Program-made: the position numbers and the translations under genes
Source of the DNA: Acetohalobium arabaticum DSM 5501
Lineage (GTDB): Bacteria; Bacillota; Halanaerobiia; Halobacteroidales; Acetohalobiaceae
Assembly (NCBI RefSeq): GCF_000144695.1
Contig: NC_014378.1
Span: forward strand, 594,781 to 658,780
Reading direction: 5' to 3'
Length of the DNA stretch: 64,000 nt
Notes under the pieces: generated by a model
What the model was told of the DNA's origin: nothing
Database searches by the model: none
Seen by the model: the letters and a program-made list of their open reading frames with translations, nothing else
Part shown: positions 52,819 to 63,915 of the stretch, piece by piece
How positions within the stretch are numbered: position 1 is the stretch's first letter
How the letters are laid out: each line of letters begins with the position of its first letter

Positions 52819-54624
52819 TTGAGTGGAGTTAATCAAGATAGAATTATTAACTTCTGTATTATAGCCCATGTTGATCATGGTAAGTCTACTTTGGCTGATA
52901 GATTATTAGAATATACTGATACTATTGAAGAACGTGATATGGAAGAACAGTTATTGGATACTATGGAGTTAGAACGAGAACGTGGAATTACAATTAAAGC
53001 ACAAGCAGTACGGATGAATTATGAAGCTGATGATGGACAGAATTATATTTTGAATTTAATAGATACGCCAGGACATGTTGATTTTAATTATGAAGTATCG
53101 AGAAGTTTAGAAGCCTGTGAAGGAGCTCTGTTGGTTATTGATGCTGCTCAGGGGGTAGAAGCCCAGACTTTGGCCAATATTTACCTAGCTTTGGAAGCTG
53201 ATTTAGAGATAATTCCTGTCATTAATAAGATAGATCTAGATAGCGCTCGGCCTGATTTAGTAAAAGAAGAATTGATTGATATCGGTATAGATCCGGATGA
53301 AGCTATTTTGACCAGTGCTAAAGAGGGAGTTGGAATTGGAGAAGTCTTAGATGCAGTGGTAGAAAGAGTCTCTTCTCCAGCAGGAGATATAGACAGACCG
53401 CTTAAGGCATTAATCTTTGATTCTGTATATGATCCTTATCAAGGAGTGATTGCCTATTATCGAGTAGTAGAAGGAAGCATCGAACCAGGAATGGAGATTG
53501 AGATGATGGCTACTGAAAAGACCTTTGAAGTAGAGGAAGTTGGTATCTTCACTCCGAATATGGAATCAGTTGACAGGTTGGTAGCAGGAGAAGTAGGCTA
53601 TGTAATTGCTGGAATTAAAGATGTTAAGCATTCGCGGGTAGGAGATACAATTACTGAGGCTAATAATCCTACCGACGAGCCGCTGCCCGGCTATCAGAAA
53701 GCGAAGCCTATGGTATATTGTGGTCTATATCCGGTCGAAGGTGCAGATTATGACCTACTGCGTGATGCGTTAGAGAAGCTGCAGTTAAATGATGCTGCTT
53801 TAACCTTTGAACCAGAGACTTCGGAAGCTTTAGGATTTGGCTACCGCGGTGGATTCTTAGGACTGCTGCATATGGAGATTATTCAGGAACGTCTGGAACG
53901 AGAGTATGACCTGGATTTAATTACAACAGCTCCTAGTGTAGTCTATAAGGTTCATAAAGAAGATGGCGAAGTACTGGAGATTGAGAATCCAGCCAAGATG
54001 CCTGAACCTCAGGAAATAGATTTTATTGAAGAGCCGTTTGTGGAAGCGACAATTATGCTGCCTGATGATTATGTCGGGGACGGTATGGAACTGGCTCAGG
54101 ATCGTCGGGGTGAATTTGAAGATATGCAGTATCTGGATGAAACCCGGGTTAAGCTAGTTTATGAGCTGCCGTTGAGTGAAATTATTCTTGATTTCTTTGA
54201 TCAGCTTAAATCAGCAACGCGTGGTTATGCTACTTTGGATTATGAATTTGTCGGTTACCGCGAAGCAGACTTAGTTAAGCTGAATATTTTAGTCAATAAA
54301 GATCCGATAGATGCCCTCTCCTGTATTGTACATGAGGATAATGCTTATGAGATCGGTCAGAGCCTAACTAGAAAACTAAAAGAGTTTATTCCTGAACAGA
54401 TGTTTGAAGTTCCTGTACAGGCAGCTATTGGTAATAACGTAATTGCCCGCCAGACTATTCGGGCTAAGCGGAAGAATGTGCTCCAGAAGTGTTATGGAGG
54501 AGATGTTTCCCGAAAAAGAAAACTGTTAGAGAAGCAGAAAGAAGGAAAGAAGAGAATGAAACAGGTAGGTAGTGTAGAGATTCCTCAGGAAGCATTTATG
54601 GCTATCTTGAGTATAGATGAATAA
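52819..54624 (+). CDS. lepA: Elongation factor 4 (LepA)
   Basis: A 601-aa translational GTPase that back-translocates ribosomes and affects initiation. It has [17 protein letters not shown] (P-loop), [28 protein letters not shown] and the LepA-specific C-terminal domain ending [21 protein letters not shown] at 52819 lies eight nt behind AAGGAGG (52804-52810). The frame stays open to 52762 but that part has no ribosome site and is not LepA-like. Confidence 0.97.
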   Translation: MSGVNQDRIINFCIIAHVDHGKSTLADRLLEYTDTIEERDMEEQLLDTMELERERGITIKAQAVRMNYEADDGQNYILNLIDTPGHVDFNYEVSRSLEACEGALLVIDAAQGVEAQTLANIYLALEADLEIIPVINKIDLDSARPDLVKEELIDIGIDPDEAILTSAKEGVGIGEVLDAVVERVSSPAGDIDRPLKALIFDSVYDPYQGVIAYYRVVEGSIEPGMEIEMMATEKTFEVEEVGIFTPNMESVDRLVAGEVGYVIAGIKDVKHSRVGDTITEANNPTDEPLPGYQKAKPMVYCGLYPVEGADYDLLRDALEKLQLNDAALTFEPETSEALGFGYRGGFLGLLHMEIIQERLEREYDLDLITTAPSVVYKVHKEDGEVLEIENPAKMPEPQEIDFIEEPFVEATIMLPDDYVGDGMELAQDRRGEFEDMQYLDETRVKLVYELPLSEIILDFFDQLKSATRGYATLDYEFVGYREADLVKLNILVNKDPIDALSCIVHEDNAYEIGQSLTRKLKEFIPEQMFEVPVQAAIGNNVIARQTIRAKRKNVLQKCYGGDVSRKRKLLEKQKEGKKRMKQVGSVEIPQEAFMAILSIDE

Positions 54625-54638
54625 AGGGAGTAATTTAG

Positions 54639-55775
54639 ATGGAAGAATATGGACTCTATATACATTTTCCCTTCTGTATCCAAAAATGTTATTACTGTGA
54701 TTTTAATTCTGTAGCTTGGCAGGATGATTTGGCTGCAGAATTTTTTACGGCTTTATGTGAAGAAATAAAGCTGGTTGCTGCTGATTATGACTATCCACAG
54801 CTGAAGAGCATCTTTCTTGGCGGAGGTACTCCCAGCTGTTTTAGCGGTCAGACTATAGCTGAGTTATTATCAGTATTAGAAGATGAGTTTAGATTAAAAA
54901 CAGAACTTGAAGTAACGATTGAAGCCAATCCAGGAACTGTTGATCAAAATAAGCTTGAGATTTTTAAAGAGGTTGGAATTAATCGTTTAAGCTTTGGAGT
55001 GCAGTCTTTTGATAATAGAATTTTGAATAAATTAGGTCGAATACATACAGCTCAGAAGGCTGAAAAGAATTATTATTTAGCTCGAGAGGTAGGATTTGCA
55101 AATATTAATCTGGATTTAATCTTTGCTATTCCTGGTCAGAAATTAAGCCAGTGGAAAGTAACTTTAGAATCTGCTCTACAGCTAGCTCCTGAGCATTTAG
55201 CTACTTATAATTTGAAAATTGAGCCGGGAACTAAGTTAGGGAAAGATCTAGCTCAGGGACGTATAGAGCCTGTTTGCCAGGATTTGGATTTAGAGATGTA
55301 TCAGCTGACCAAGAAGTTATTGATTGATAATGGATACGAGCATTATGAGATTTCTAACTTTGCTAAGCCGGGTTATAGGTCTGAACATAATCAAATTTAC
55401 TGGCAGAATGAACCGTATTTAGCTTTAGGACCGGGGGCTCATTTTTATGATGGAGAGTTTCGGGGGAATAATCTGGAATCGATCGGGGAATATATTAATG
55501 TAATTAAGGATGGAGAGAAACCTGTAGAAATAGAAGAATCTCTCAGTAGAGAAGATAAGATAATAGAGACTATGATTTTAGGATTGAGATTAAAAGAAGG
55601 GATTTCGACACTTGAATTTGAGGAACGATTTGGAGAGTCGGTTCATAATATATACAATGAAGAATTGAAAAAATTAAATAAACAGGGGTTGATAGAGATT
55701 AACTCTCAGCAGATAGCACTTACTGAAAAAGGAAGGGTCTTGGCTAATGATGTATTAGCTGAGTTTATTCTTTGA
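54639..55775 (+). CDS. hemW: Radical-SAM haem chaperone HemW
   Basis: A 378-aa protein of the coproporphyrinogen-III-oxidase-like family. The radical-SAM cluster is CIQKCYYCDF (third Cys followed by Asp-Phe), then SIFLGGGTPSCF, NPGTVDQNKLEIFKEVGINRLSFGVQSF (in parts) and the C-terminal HemN_C domain. It has CxxxCxxC but lacks the extra N-terminal Cys of true HemN. Order lepA-hemW-hrcA is the standard one and supports HemW, which delivers haem rather than making it. Confidence 0.92.
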   Translation: MEEYGLYIHFPFCIQKCYYCDFNSVAWQDDLAAEFFTALCEEIKLVAADYDYPQLKSIFLGGGTPSCFSGQTIAELLSVLEDEFRLKTELEVTIEANPGTVDQNKLEIFKEVGINRLSFGVQSFDNRILNKLGRIHTAQKAEKNYYLAREVGFANINLDLIFAIPGQKLSQWKVTLESALQLAPEHLATYNLKIEPGTKLGKDLAQGRIEPVCQDLDLEMYQLTKKLLIDNGYEHYEISNFAKPGYRSEHNQIYWQNEPYLALGPGAHFYDGEFRGNNLESIGEYINVIKDGEKPVEIEESLSREDKIIETMILGLRLKEGISTLEFEERFGESVHNIYNEELKKLNKQGLIEINSQQIALTEKGRVLANDVLAEFIL

Positions 55776-55847
55776 CAATAATTAAAGTATAAACTAGTAT
55801 TTTATGGTTTCAGTTAGTTAATTTGATTAAATCAAATCTTTGAATGT

Positions 55848-55876
55848 TTGACAAATAGTAAGGTAAGTGTTATCTT
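55848..55876 (+). promoter_or_regulatory. Sigma-A promoter of the heat-shock operon
   Basis: TTGACA at 55848-55853, 17-nt spacer, TATCTT at 55871-55876, with the CIRCE operator 15 nt downstream. Confidence 0.8.
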
Positions 55877-55891
55877 AATTATAGCTAATTA

Positions 55892-55918
55892 TTAGCACTC
55901 ATTAGCCTTGAGTGCTAA
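55892..55918 (+). promoter_or_regulatory. CIRCE operator for HrcA
   Basis: TTAGCACTC, nine nt, GAGTGCTAA: an exact match to the CIRCE consensus, placed just downstream of the promoter and before hrcA. HrcA binding here represses the operon. Confidence 0.97.
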
Positions 55919-55937
55919 CATTGAGAGGTGATGGTCA

Positions 55938-56984
55938 ATGCTGGAGATGACGGACCGAAAAAAGGATGTTCTAAAAGCCATCATTAATGAGTATGTAATG
56001 ACTGCTGAACCAGTAGGATCCCGTACTTTGGCCCGCAGATATGACTTTGGAGTTAGTTCTGCAACCATTAGAAATGAAATGGCTGATCTTGAGGAAATGG
56101 GTTATTTGGAGAAGCCGCATAAATCTGCAGGAAGGATTCCATCTGATAAGGGATATAGATTCTATGTCGATACATTGATGGAACTTAGAGATATTTCTAA
56201 ACAGCAGCGTAAGAAAATAAAGGATAATTATGAATCAAAGGCTAAAGAGATTCATGATATTATTAAACAGACTTCAGATATGTTATCGGAATTGACGCAT
56301 TATACTTCTTTGGTTTTAACTCCACAGGTGCAGGATAGTGTATTTCAGAAATTGAAGTTAATTCCGTTGGATAGTAGACATATGTTATTGATTCTGATGA
56401 CGGATATTGGAGTAGTTCAAAATAAGGTAGTTGTGATGCCGGGGGAGCTAAGCAGGTCTGAATTACAGAAGATTTCTAGATATCTAAATGAAAACCTAGA
56501 GGGATTATCCTTAAGTGGGATAGATAAGGATCTGTTAAATAACCTGGAAAAGAATTTGATTAATCAATTGGATATTCTGGTGAGTGATTTAGGATTTCTG
56601 GCTGATGATCTGTTTAGAGTCAGTCTTGATGAGAAGATTTATCTAGGCGGTACGACAAATATTCTAGAACAGCCGGAATTTAATGATATTCGGAAAGTTA
56701 AAGCAGTATTAAGGGTTTTAGAAAAGGAAGAATTATTGTATAATATTTTAGGAAAGATCTATAATTCCTCCGAAGTAGAGGTAATTATAGGTCAAGAGAA
56801 TGAGTTTGATGAAATCAAAGACTGCAGTATGGTAACAGCTACTTATCAGTTAGGCGATAAGGCGATAGGTAAGATTGGAGTTTTAGGACCTACCCGCATG
56901 GAATATCCTAATGTTGTTTCTAAAGTGAAGATTGTAGCCCAGATTTTGAGTAACATGTTAGATGAAACAGAAAGAAATAAATAG
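55938..56984 (+). CDS. hrcA: Heat-inducible transcription repressor HrcA
   Basis: A 348-aa repressor. An N-terminal winged helix (RKKDVLKAIINEYVMTAEPVGSRTLARR in parts, SSATIRNEMADLEEMGYLEKPHKSAGRIPS in parts) is followed by the GAF-like HrcA domain. First gene of hrcA-grpE-dnaK-dnaJ, so the repressor controls itself through the CIRCE site upstream. GroEL titration of HrcA is the known mechanism in this group. Confidence 0.96.
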   Translation: MLEMTDRKKDVLKAIINEYVMTAEPVGSRTLARRYDFGVSSATIRNEMADLEEMGYLEKPHKSAGRIPSDKGYRFYVDTLMELRDISKQQRKKIKDNYESKAKEIHDIIKQTSDMLSELTHYTSLVLTPQVQDSVFQKLKLIPLDSRHMLLILMTDIGVVQNKVVVMPGELSRSELQKISRYLNENLEGLSLSGIDKDLLNNLEKNLINQLDILVSDLGFLADDLFRVSLDEKIYLGGTTNILEQPEFNDIRKVKAVLRVLEKEELLYNILGKIYNSSEVEVIIGQENEFDEIKDCSMVTATYQLGDKAIGKIGVLGPTRMEYPNVVSKVKIVAQILSNMLDETERNK

Positions 56985-57005
56985 TAAGATTGGGTGGTGA
57001 GAGTA

Positions 57006-57638
57006 ATGAGTCATAATCAAGCTGCTAAGAAAGAGTTTGACTTTGAAGAAGAGAAGAAAGAGAAAGAAGAAGCTGAACTGGAAGATGAAGCAGAATTAGA
57101 AAGTGAAGAAGTTACTGAAGATTCAGTTGATGAAGCGATGGATGAAGAATTAGAAGTATCCGATCTTAAAGAACAGATAGAAGATTTAGAGAAAGAGTTA
57201 GAAAGGAGTGAACAGGAGAAGGAAGAGTATATAAATAAATTACAGCGTCAGCGAGCTGACTTTTCCAATTATAAAAATCGAGTTAAGAAGGAAAAGGATA
57301 ACTTAAAAGAGAATGCAACAAAAGAGTTAGTCAGTGAGTTATTACCGATTCTGGATAATTTTGAGAGAGCTCTTGCTTCTTCTGCTGAAGATGAAAATCT
57401 AGCAGATTTCATGGAAGGGATGGAGATGATTTCCCGGCAGTTAGTGAAGGTATTGCAACAAGAGGGATTAGAAGAAATTTCAACTGTCGGTGAAGAGTTT
57501 GATCCTAATCTGCATGAAGCTGTAGCCAAGGAGCCCAGTGAGGAGTATGAATCAGGTATTGTTATTGAGGAATTACAGAAAGGATACTCCTTTAACGGCC
57601 AGGTGCTTCGAGCAGCAATGATCAAGGTTGCAGAGTAG
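57006..57638 (+). CDS. grpE: Nucleotide exchange factor GrpE
   Basis: A 210-aa DnaK cofactor. A strongly acidic Glu-rich N-terminus (about 10-60) is followed by a long dimerising coiled coil and the beta-wing domain with GEEFDPNLHEAV and GYSFNGQVLRAAMIKV. ATG at 57006 follows GGTGGTGAGAGT. The acid-rich head is longer than usual, which would suit a salt-adapted cytoplasm but is only suggestive. Confidence 0.96.
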   Translation: MSHNQAAKKEFDFEEEKKEKEEAELEDEAELESEEVTEDSVDEAMDEELEVSDLKEQIEDLEKELERSEQEKEEYINKLQRQRADFSNYKNRVKKEKDNLKENATKELVSELLPILDNFERALASSAEDENLADFMEGMEMISRQLVKVLQQEGLEEISTVGEEFDPNLHEAVAKEPSEEYESGIVIEELQKGYSFNGQVLRAAMIKVAE

Positions 57639-57747
57639 ATTATAATAATCAAAACCAAAAAGTTCTTTTTACATAACCAGGGTAATTTATGCCCTGGATA
57701 GATTGTGATAATTATTCTGACACTTTAATTAAGGAGGATGATGTAGT

Positions 57748-59652
57748 ATGGGTAAAAAAGAAAAAGTGATAGGTATTGACTTAGGAACTACTAATTCTTG
57801 TGTGGCAGTAATTGAAGGTGGTGATCCCACTGTTATTCCTAATGCGAAAGGAAATAGAACTACTCCTTCAGTAGTAGGATATTCTGATAAAGGTGAGCGA
57901 CTAGTGGGAGAAGCTGCTAAGCGTCAGGCAATTACTAATCCTGACGATACAGTTGCTTCTATCAAGCGCCATATGGGATCTGATCATAAAGAAACTTTAG
58001 AAGGTGAAGAGTATACACCGCAAGAGATTTCTGCTATGACTCTGCAGAAGTTAAAGCAGGATGCTGAAGATTATATTGGTGAAGAAGTAGAGAAAGCAGT
58101 AATTACAGTACCTGCTTACTTCAGCGATTCTCAACGTCAAGCAACTAAAGATGCAGGAAAGATTGCCGGTCTGGAAGTAGAAAGAATTATCAATGAACCG
58201 ACTGCTGCTTCTTTAGCTTATGGATTGGATGATGAAGAGGATCAGACTATTCTAGTTTATGATTTAGGCGGTGGAACCTTTGATGTTTCAATCCTTGAAT
58301 TAGGCGGCGGAGTCTTTGAAGTTGTTGCTACTAGCGGTAATAATAAGTTAGGCGGAGATGACTTCGATCAGAAAATTATTGACTACTTAGCTGAAGAGTT
58401 TGAAAAAGAACACGGGATTGATCTACGTGAAGATAAAATGGCGCTGCAGCGTTTAAATGAAGCTGCCGAAGAAGCTAAGATTGAATTATCAGGTGTTGCT
58501 ACTACTAATGTTAACCTACCGTTTATTACTCAGGATGAGAGCGGACCTAAGCATCTTGATATAGATATTAGTCGTTCCCAATTTGAAAAGATGACTTCTG
58601 ATTTAGTAGAGAAGACAATGAAGCCAACGCGGCAGGCGCTATCTGATGCAGATTTGAGCAAGAATGAGATCGACCATGTGATCTTAGTAGGAGGTTCTAC
58701 TCGAATTCCTGCTATTCGTGAAGCAGTAGAGAATGAATTGGGACAACAGCCCCATAAAGGTGTTAACCCTGATGAATGTGTTGCTGTCGGAGCAGCTATT
58801 CAGGGCGGAGTCTTAGCCGGCGAAGTTGATGATCTAGTACTATTAGATGTTACGCCGTTGTCCTTAGGTATTGAAACTATGGGTGGTGTCTTCACGAAGT
58901 TAATCGAGCGGAATACAACAATTCCAACAGAGAAGAGCAAGATCTTCTCTACTGCTGCTGATAATCAGACAACTGTAGACATTCATGTTCTACAGGGAGA
59001 ACGGGAGATGGCCAAACATAATAAGACACTCGGCCGCTTCCAGTTAACCGGGATTCCTCCAGCCCCGCGTGGAGTACCTCAGATTGAAGTAACATTTGAG
59101 ATTGATAAGAATGGTATTGTGCATGTGTCTGCTAAGGATAAAGGCAGCGGTAATGAGCAGCAAATCACAATTGAATCTGATACAGGTCTTTCTGATGAAG
59201 AGATTGAAGAGATGGTAAAAGAAGCCGAAGAAAATGCTGAAGAGGATAAGCGGCGCCGTGAAGCAGTAGAGACGGTTACAGAAGCTGATAGTCTAGTTCA
59301 TCAGGTAGAGAAGACAATTGAAGAAGCAGGTGAAGCTGCTGATGATGCTACTGTCAGCCAGATTGAGACTGCTAAAGAAGAATTAGAAGATGTCTTAGAA
59401 GATATTGATATTAATAATATTGATCCGGATGAAGTTGATGTTGATTTAATTGAAGAGAAGAAAGAGAACTTAAGTAGCCAGCTCCATGAATTGACACAAC
59501 AAATGTATTCTCAAGCCCAACAGCAGGCAGGAGCCCAAGCTGGAGCAGGAGCTGCAGGAGCGGGTGCTGCCGGAGCTCAGGGAACAGCTGGTCAAGAAGA
59601 TGATGAAGATGTAGTTGATGTTGACTTTGAAGAAGTAGATGATGAAGAATAA
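57748..59652 (+). CDS. dnaK: Chaperone DnaK (Hsp70)
   Basis: A 634-aa Hsp70. The ATPase domain shows [31 protein letters not shown] and [12 protein letters not shown]. The substrate domain follows from about 370 with [16 protein letters not shown], and a lid ends in an Ala/Gly/Gln tail and [18 protein letters not shown] 109-nt gap separates it from grpE, with a small CCAGGG/CCCTGG hairpin at 57677-57697. Confidence 0.98.
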   Translation: MGKKEKVIGIDLGTTNSCVAVIEGGDPTVIPNAKGNRTTPSVVGYSDKGERLVGEAAKRQAITNPDDTVASIKRHMGSDHKETLEGEEYTPQEISAMTLQKLKQDAEDYIGEEVEKAVITVPAYFSDSQRQATKDAGKIAGLEVERIINEPTAASLAYGLDDEEDQTILVYDLGGGTFDVSILELGGGVFEVVATSGNNKLGGDDFDQKIIDYLAEEFEKEHGIDLREDKMALQRLNEAAEEAKIELSGVATTNVNLPFITQDESGPKHLDIDISRSQFEKMTSDLVEKTMKPTRQALSDADLSKNEIDHVILVGGSTRIPAIREAVENELGQQPHKGVNPDECVAVGAAIQGGVLAGEVDDLVLLDVTPLSLGIETMGGVFTKLIERNTTIPTEKSKIFSTAADNQTTVDIHVLQGEREMAKHNKTLGRFQLTGIPPAPRGVPQIEVTFEIDKNGIVHVSAKDKGSGNEQQITIESDTGLSDEEIEEMVKEAEENAEEDKRRREAVETVTEADSLVHQVEKTIEEAGEAADDATVSQIETAKEELEDVLEDIDINNIDPDEVDVDLIEEKKENLSSQLHELTQQMYSQAQQQAGAQAGAGAAGAGAAGAQGTAGQEDDEDVVDVDFEEVDDEE

Positions 59653-59685
59653 TAATTGATAGAATCAGGATATAGTGTTAAACTA

Positions 59686-59724
59686 GAGTCAAAGTCAAAG
59701 AAATTTTGGCTTTGGCTCTGTTTA
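59686..59724 (+). terminator. Hairpin between dnaK and dnaJ, partial terminator
   Basis: Fourteen-bp stem with two G-U pairs (59686-59699 with 59705-59718), then TGTTTATATTTT. It probably lowers read-through into dnaJ instead of blocking it. Confidence 0.65.
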
Positions 59725-59765
59725 TATTTTCAGATTATTATTGATAGGGTGGTGAAAGTTAAGTT

Positions 59766-60896
59766 ATGAGTAAAAAGGATTATTATGAAGTTTTAGGTGT
59801 TGACGAGGATGCCAGTCAGAAAGAGATTAAAAAGGCCTATCGAAAGATGGCTAAGAAATATCATCCTGATGTCAGCGATGAACCTAATGCGGAAGAGAAG
59901 TTTAAGGAAGCATCGGAGGCCTATGAAGTCTTAAGTGATGAAGAAAAGAGGGCCAAGTATGATCGGTTTGGCCATGCTGGTGTGGATCAAGATCAAGCTG
60001 GCTTCGGCCAGGGCGGTTTTGGTCAAGGTGATTTCGGCAGTTTTGATGATATATTTGATATGTTCTTTGGCGGCGGAGGCGGCCGTGGTAGGCGTAAAAA
60101 TGCCCGCCGAAAAGGAGCAGATCTCAAATATAATCTGAGAATAGATTTTGAAGAAGCTGTTTTTGGAACCGAAAAAGAGATTACTGTACCTAGAACTGAA
60201 GAATGTGATAACTGTAACGGAACTGGAGCTAAATCAGATAGTGATGTAGAGACCTGTGCTAAATGTAATGGTTCAGGACAGATTAAATTCCAACAGAAGA
60301 CTCCATTAGGACAGTTTGTGCAGACAAAGACCTGTGACCGCTGTAATGGAACCGGTAAATTTATCAAGGATCCTTGTCCAGCCTGTAATGGTAAAGGAAA
60401 AGTAAAACGGCGCAGAACAGTAACAGTAAATGTGCCAGCTGGAGTTGAAGACGGTTCCCGGCTGCGCATGCGTGGCGAAGGAGAAACAGGAGAAAATGGG
60501 GGACCGGCCGGTGATCTATTTGTAGTTATCAATGTTCGCTCCCATAAACTATTTGAACGCAGAGGTGACGATATTCTCTGTGAAGTGCCAATTAGCTTTG
60601 TACAGGCTATTTTAGGTGATGAGATCGAAGTGCCTACTCTTGATGGTAAGGTTAAATTCAAGATTCCTGAAGGTACTCAGCCGGGTACTTCCTTTAGACT
60701 TCAGGATAAAGGAGTTCCTCATCTGAAGGGCAGAGGCCGCGGAGATCAGCATATCAAGGTAAAAGTAGTAATTCCAGAAGAGCTGGGTGAAGAACAGAAA
60801 GAATTACTGCGGAAGTTTGCTGAAATAAGCGGCGAAGAAATCAATCCAGAGGAAAAAGGATTCTTCAGAAAGGTGAAGAAGGCCCTTGGTATGTAA
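59766..60896 (+). CDS. dnaJ: Chaperone DnaJ (Hsp40, type I)
   Basis: A 376-aa J-protein. The J domain (1-70) contains HPD in YHPDVSD. A Gly/Phe-rich linker (about 75-110) follows, then the zinc region with four CxxCxGxG repeats ([36 protein letters not shown]) and the two C-terminal substrate domains. ATG at 59766 behind GGGTGGTGAAAG. Confidence 0.98.
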   Translation: MSKKDYYEVLGVDEDASQKEIKKAYRKMAKKYHPDVSDEPNAEEKFKEASEAYEVLSDEEKRAKYDRFGHAGVDQDQAGFGQGGFGQGDFGSFDDIFDMFFGGGGGRGRRKNARRKGADLKYNLRIDFEEAVFGTEKEITVPRTEECDNCNGTGAKSDSDVETCAKCNGSGQIKFQQKTPLGQFVQTKTCDRCNGTGKFIKDPCPACNGKGKVKRRRTVTVNVPAGVEDGSRLRMRGEGETGENGGPAGDLFVVINVRSHKLFERRGDDILCEVPISFVQAILGDEIEVPTLDGKVKFKIPEGTQPGTSFRLQDKGVPHLKGRGRGDQHIKVKVVIPEELGEEQKELLRKFAEISGEEINPEEKGFFRKVKKALGM

Positions 60897-60921
60897 TAAC
60901 AAAAAAACTAATAAGGAATGG

Positions 60922-61794
60922 ATGGAAGCTAAAGTCTTTACTAAACAGAAAGCTCTGCCGGCTGTAAGCAGTATTTTAGATGATCTAGGAGTTGACGGCC
61001 TGATTAAAGAGAAGGTTAAAGATGAAGTAAGTGATGATAATTTGATGGTTAAATTCTATCTACCGGTTGATAAGTCATTAGAAGCTAAGTTATCTGTGCT
61101 GAAAAGCAAAATTAAACATCTACCGGATTATGATATCGATCTAGGTTCAGGTCGCATAGAATGTGAATCTATCTCTGATCAGGACTGGCGTGAAAGCTGG
61201 AAAGAGAACTTTAAGTCTAAGCAGGTAACTGATAAGTTAGTAATTAAGCCTACCTGGGAAGATTATCAGCCTAAGCCGGAAGAAAAGGTAATAGAGATAG
61301 ATCCAGGAATGGCCTTTGGTACTGGCTCCCACGTGACGACAACTATGTGTCTAGAGGCAATTGAGGAATACAGCAGTCAGTACAGTGATCTATTAGATAT
61401 TGGTACAGGTACTGGAATTTTATCTATTGGTGCTTATCTATTGGGGATTGAAGATATAACAGCTATTGATATCGATGAAACAGCTGTTAGAATAGCTAAA
61501 GAGAATTTAAAACTAAATGGAATTAGTCAGGGTGTCAAAGTAGAGCAGGGTAATCTAGCTGAAGAAGTAGATAACAGTTATGGATTAGTAGTCGCCAATC
61601 TACTGCCTCATATTATTCTGGATTTAATTCCTAATCTAAGACAGTTAATAGACCAGGAAGGTATCTTTATTCTGTCCGGGATTACTCAGGAGAAGAAAAA
61701 AAGAATTAAAGAAGAATTAAAAGAATTTTCATTAAAGGTTATAGAAGTAAAGGACAGCGGAGACTGGGTGACGCTTATAGGAGAGAGGTGTTAG
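60922..61794 (+). CDS. prmA: Ribosomal protein L11 methyltransferase
   Basis: A 290-aa SAM-dependent enzyme that trimethylates L11. An N-terminal recognition domain is followed by PGMAFGTGSHVTTTMCLEAIE, the SAM loop LLDIGTGTGILSIGAYLLG and VVANLLPHIILDL. I start it at the ATG at 60922 behind AAGGA. The frame is open to 60886, overlapping dnaJ, but without a good site. Follows dnaJ as in most Firmicutes. Confidence 0.95.
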   Translation: MEAKVFTKQKALPAVSSILDDLGVDGLIKEKVKDEVSDDNLMVKFYLPVDKSLEAKLSVLKSKIKHLPDYDIDLGSGRIECESISDQDWRESWKENFKSKQVTDKLVIKPTWEDYQPKPEEKVIEIDPGMAFGTGSHVTTTMCLEAIEEYSSQYSDLLDIGTGTGILSIGAYLLGIEDITAIDIDETAVRIAKENLKLNGISQGVKVEQGNLAEEVDNSYGLVVANLLPHIILDLIPNLRQLIDQEGIFILSGITQEKKKRIKEELKEFSLKVIEVKDSGDWVTLIGERC

Positions 61795-61798
61795 TAGC

Positions 61799-62545
61799 AT
61801 GCATCATTTTTTTGTAGAGCCTGACTATATAACTGAGGGCCAGGTAAGGATTACTGGTGATGATGTAAAACATATTACTAAGTCCTTGCGGTTAGGACCA
61901 GGTGATGAAATTAGTGTAGCTGACGGCAAAGGTAGAAGATATATGGTAGAGATAGCTGAGACGGGGAATGGTTTAGTTCTAGGCAATATTAAAGAAGAGT
62001 TTAGATCCAAAGTAGAACCGGAAGTAGAAGTAACCCTACTGCAGGGACTGCCTAAAAGCAGAAAGATGGATCTGATAGTAGAAAAATGTACTGAACTGGG
62101 AATAGATAAAGTTATTCCTGCAGAAACTAAAAGAAGTGTAGTTAAACTAAAACCAAGTAAAGCTAAACGGCGTCGAAAACGGTGGCAGAGGAAGGCAGAA
62201 GCTGCTGCTAAACAGTCAAAGCGGGCTCGGATTCCTGCTGTTGGTCAGCTAATGAATTTAACTGATTTATCTGAAATAGCTACTGATTATGATTTGATTC
62301 TTCTTCCCTGGGAGGAGGAATCAACCAGTAGTGTAAAAGAAGTATTGGGATCAGCTGCTGCAATAGAGAAGGTATTAATTATTATCGGGCCTGAGGGAGG
62401 CTTTACTGCCGAAGAAGTTGAGACAGCAAAACAGCTAGGGGCTAAATCGGTTAGTTTAGGCCCCCGAATCCTTAGAACAGAGACAGCAGGTCTGACTACT
62501 TTGAGTTTAGTTCTGTACGAATTAGGAGATTTAGGAGGCCAATAA
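61799..62545 (+). CDS. rsmE: 16S rRNA m3U1498 methyltransferase RsmE
   Basis: A 248-aa SPOUT enzyme. A PUA-like N-terminal domain (HHFFVEPDYITEGQVRITGDDVKHI in parts) is followed by LLQGLPKSRKMDLIVEKCTELG, IIGPEGGFTAEEVE and LGPRILRTETAG, the knot that binds SAM. It starts five nt after prmA, and its TAA shares its last base with the ATG of mtaB. Confidence 0.96.
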   Translation: MHHFFVEPDYITEGQVRITGDDVKHITKSLRLGPGDEISVADGKGRRYMVEIAETGNGLVLGNIKEEFRSKVEPEVEVTLLQGLPKSRKMDLIVEKCTELGIDKVIPAETKRSVVKLKPSKAKRRRKRWQRKAEAAAKQSKRARIPAVGQLMNLTDLSEIATDYDLILLPWEEESTSSVKEVLGSAAAIEKVLIIIGPEGGFTAEEVETAKQLGAKSVSLGPRILRTETAGLTTLSLVLYELGDLGGQ

Positions 62546-63855
62546 TGGAGCGAGTTGCATTCTATACCTTAGGTTGTAAGGTTAATCAATATGATACTGA
62601 AGCTATGATTAATCTCTTTACAGCAGCTGATTATGAATTGGTAGACTTTTCTGATGAGGCTGATGTCTATGTTATAAATACCTGTACTGTTACTCATCAA
62701 GGAGCCCGTAAGTCCCGCAAGATGGTTCGGAGGGCTAACCGGCGTAATCCCCAGGCTATAGTAGCAGTAGTAGGCTGTTATCCACAGGTATCACCAGCAG
62801 AGATTTTGGAGATTGATGGAGTGGATTTGATAGTAGGGACTGAAGGTCAGAGCAGGATAGTTGATTTAGTTGAACAGGCTAAACGTGCTGATGAATCCTT
62901 GAATTTTGTTCGGGATATAAGTGAAGCAGAAGATTTTGAAGAGATACCGCTTGATAAATTTGAAGAGCGGACCAGGGCTTCCTTGAAGGTGCAAGACGGC
63001 TGTGATAATTTCTGTGCCTACTGTATTATTCCGTATACCCGCGGTTCAGTTCGCAGTCGAAGAATAGAGGATGCTGTGGCTGAAGCTAAGCGGCTGGCTG
63101 CCAGCGGTTTTAAAGAGATTGTTCTAACCGGAATACACTTAGGGGCTTATGGTAAAGAAGTAGAGGAAGAGATTGATTTAGTTACTCTATTAAAGGAATT
63201 AATAGAAATTTCGGGGCTGGAACGGATAAGATTAAGTTCTATTGAAGCAACTGAAGTAACTTCAGATTTAATTGACCTAATAGCAACAGAAGAGAAGCTC
63301 TGCCGTCATCTGCATCTTCCTTTGCAGAACGGCAGTGATAAGATACTTGCAGCTATGAATCGGGACTATACTGTTCAGCAGTATGCCGATAAGGTAGCAG
63401 AAATTAGAAGTAATATTCCTCAAATTGCCCTTACTACTGATGTTATGGTCGGCTTTCCTGGGGAAACAGATGAGGATTTTGAAGCTACTTATCAGTTGAT
63501 TGAAGAATTAGCTTTTAGTGATCTTCATGTTTTTAAGTATTCCAAACGAGAGGGTACTGCCGCAGCTAAATTTTCCAATCAGGTGCATTCGAAGTTAAAA
63601 AAAGAGCGGAGTGCTAAATTAAGAAAACTAGCAGATGACCTTGCGTCTCAGTACCGCAAGAAATTTTTAGGTGCGGAACTGGATGTTTTAATTGAAGAAG
63701 AGCGGGATGGAAGTACGGATCTGTTAACCGGTTTAACTGATAATTATCTACGGGTAATGATTGATGATCAGGATCAGTACCGAAAGGAATTAATAGAGGT
63801 TGAACTGAATAAGTTACAAGAAGATTACTTAATTGGAAAGATTACGAAGGGTTAA
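62545..63855 (+). CDS. mtaB: tRNA t6A37 methylthiotransferase MtaB
   Basis: A 436-aa radical-SAM methylthiotransferase that makes ms2t6A at position 37 of ANN-decoding tRNAs. N-terminal cluster cysteines are in TLGCKVNQYDTEA, NTCTVTHQGA and VVGCYPQV. The radical-SAM motif is CDNFCAYCIIPYTRG, with a C-terminal TRAM domain at about 375-436. In its usual place after rsmE. Confidence 0.95.
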   Translation: MERVAFYTLGCKVNQYDTEAMINLFTAADYELVDFSDEADVYVINTCTVTHQGARKSRKMVRRANRRNPQAIVAVVGCYPQVSPAEILEIDGVDLIVGTEGQSRIVDLVEQAKRADESLNFVRDISEAEDFEEIPLDKFEERTRASLKVQDGCDNFCAYCIIPYTRGSVRSRRIEDAVAEAKRLAASGFKEIVLTGIHLGAYGKEVEEEIDLVTLLKELIEISGLERIRLSSIEATEVTSDLIDLIATEEKLCRHLHLPLQNGSDKILAAMNRDYTVQQYADKVAEIRSNIPQIALTTDVMVGFPGETDEDFEATYQLIEELAFSDLHVFKYSKREGTAAAKFSNQVHSKLKKERSAKLRKLADDLASQYRKKFLGAELDVLIEEERDGSTDLLTGLTDNYLRVMIDDQDQYRKELIEVELNKLQEDYLIGKITKG

Positions 63856-63915
63856 AAGAGGATTTTTCTCTATTGATCAAGAATATATTGAAAATGTAGG
63901 AGGAGGTGTTGGATT

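Noticed and set aside
60023-60661. Long minus-strand open frame opposite dnaJ
   Set aside because: Shadow of the Gly/Cys-rich dnaJ coding region; no ribosome site and no plausible protein features.
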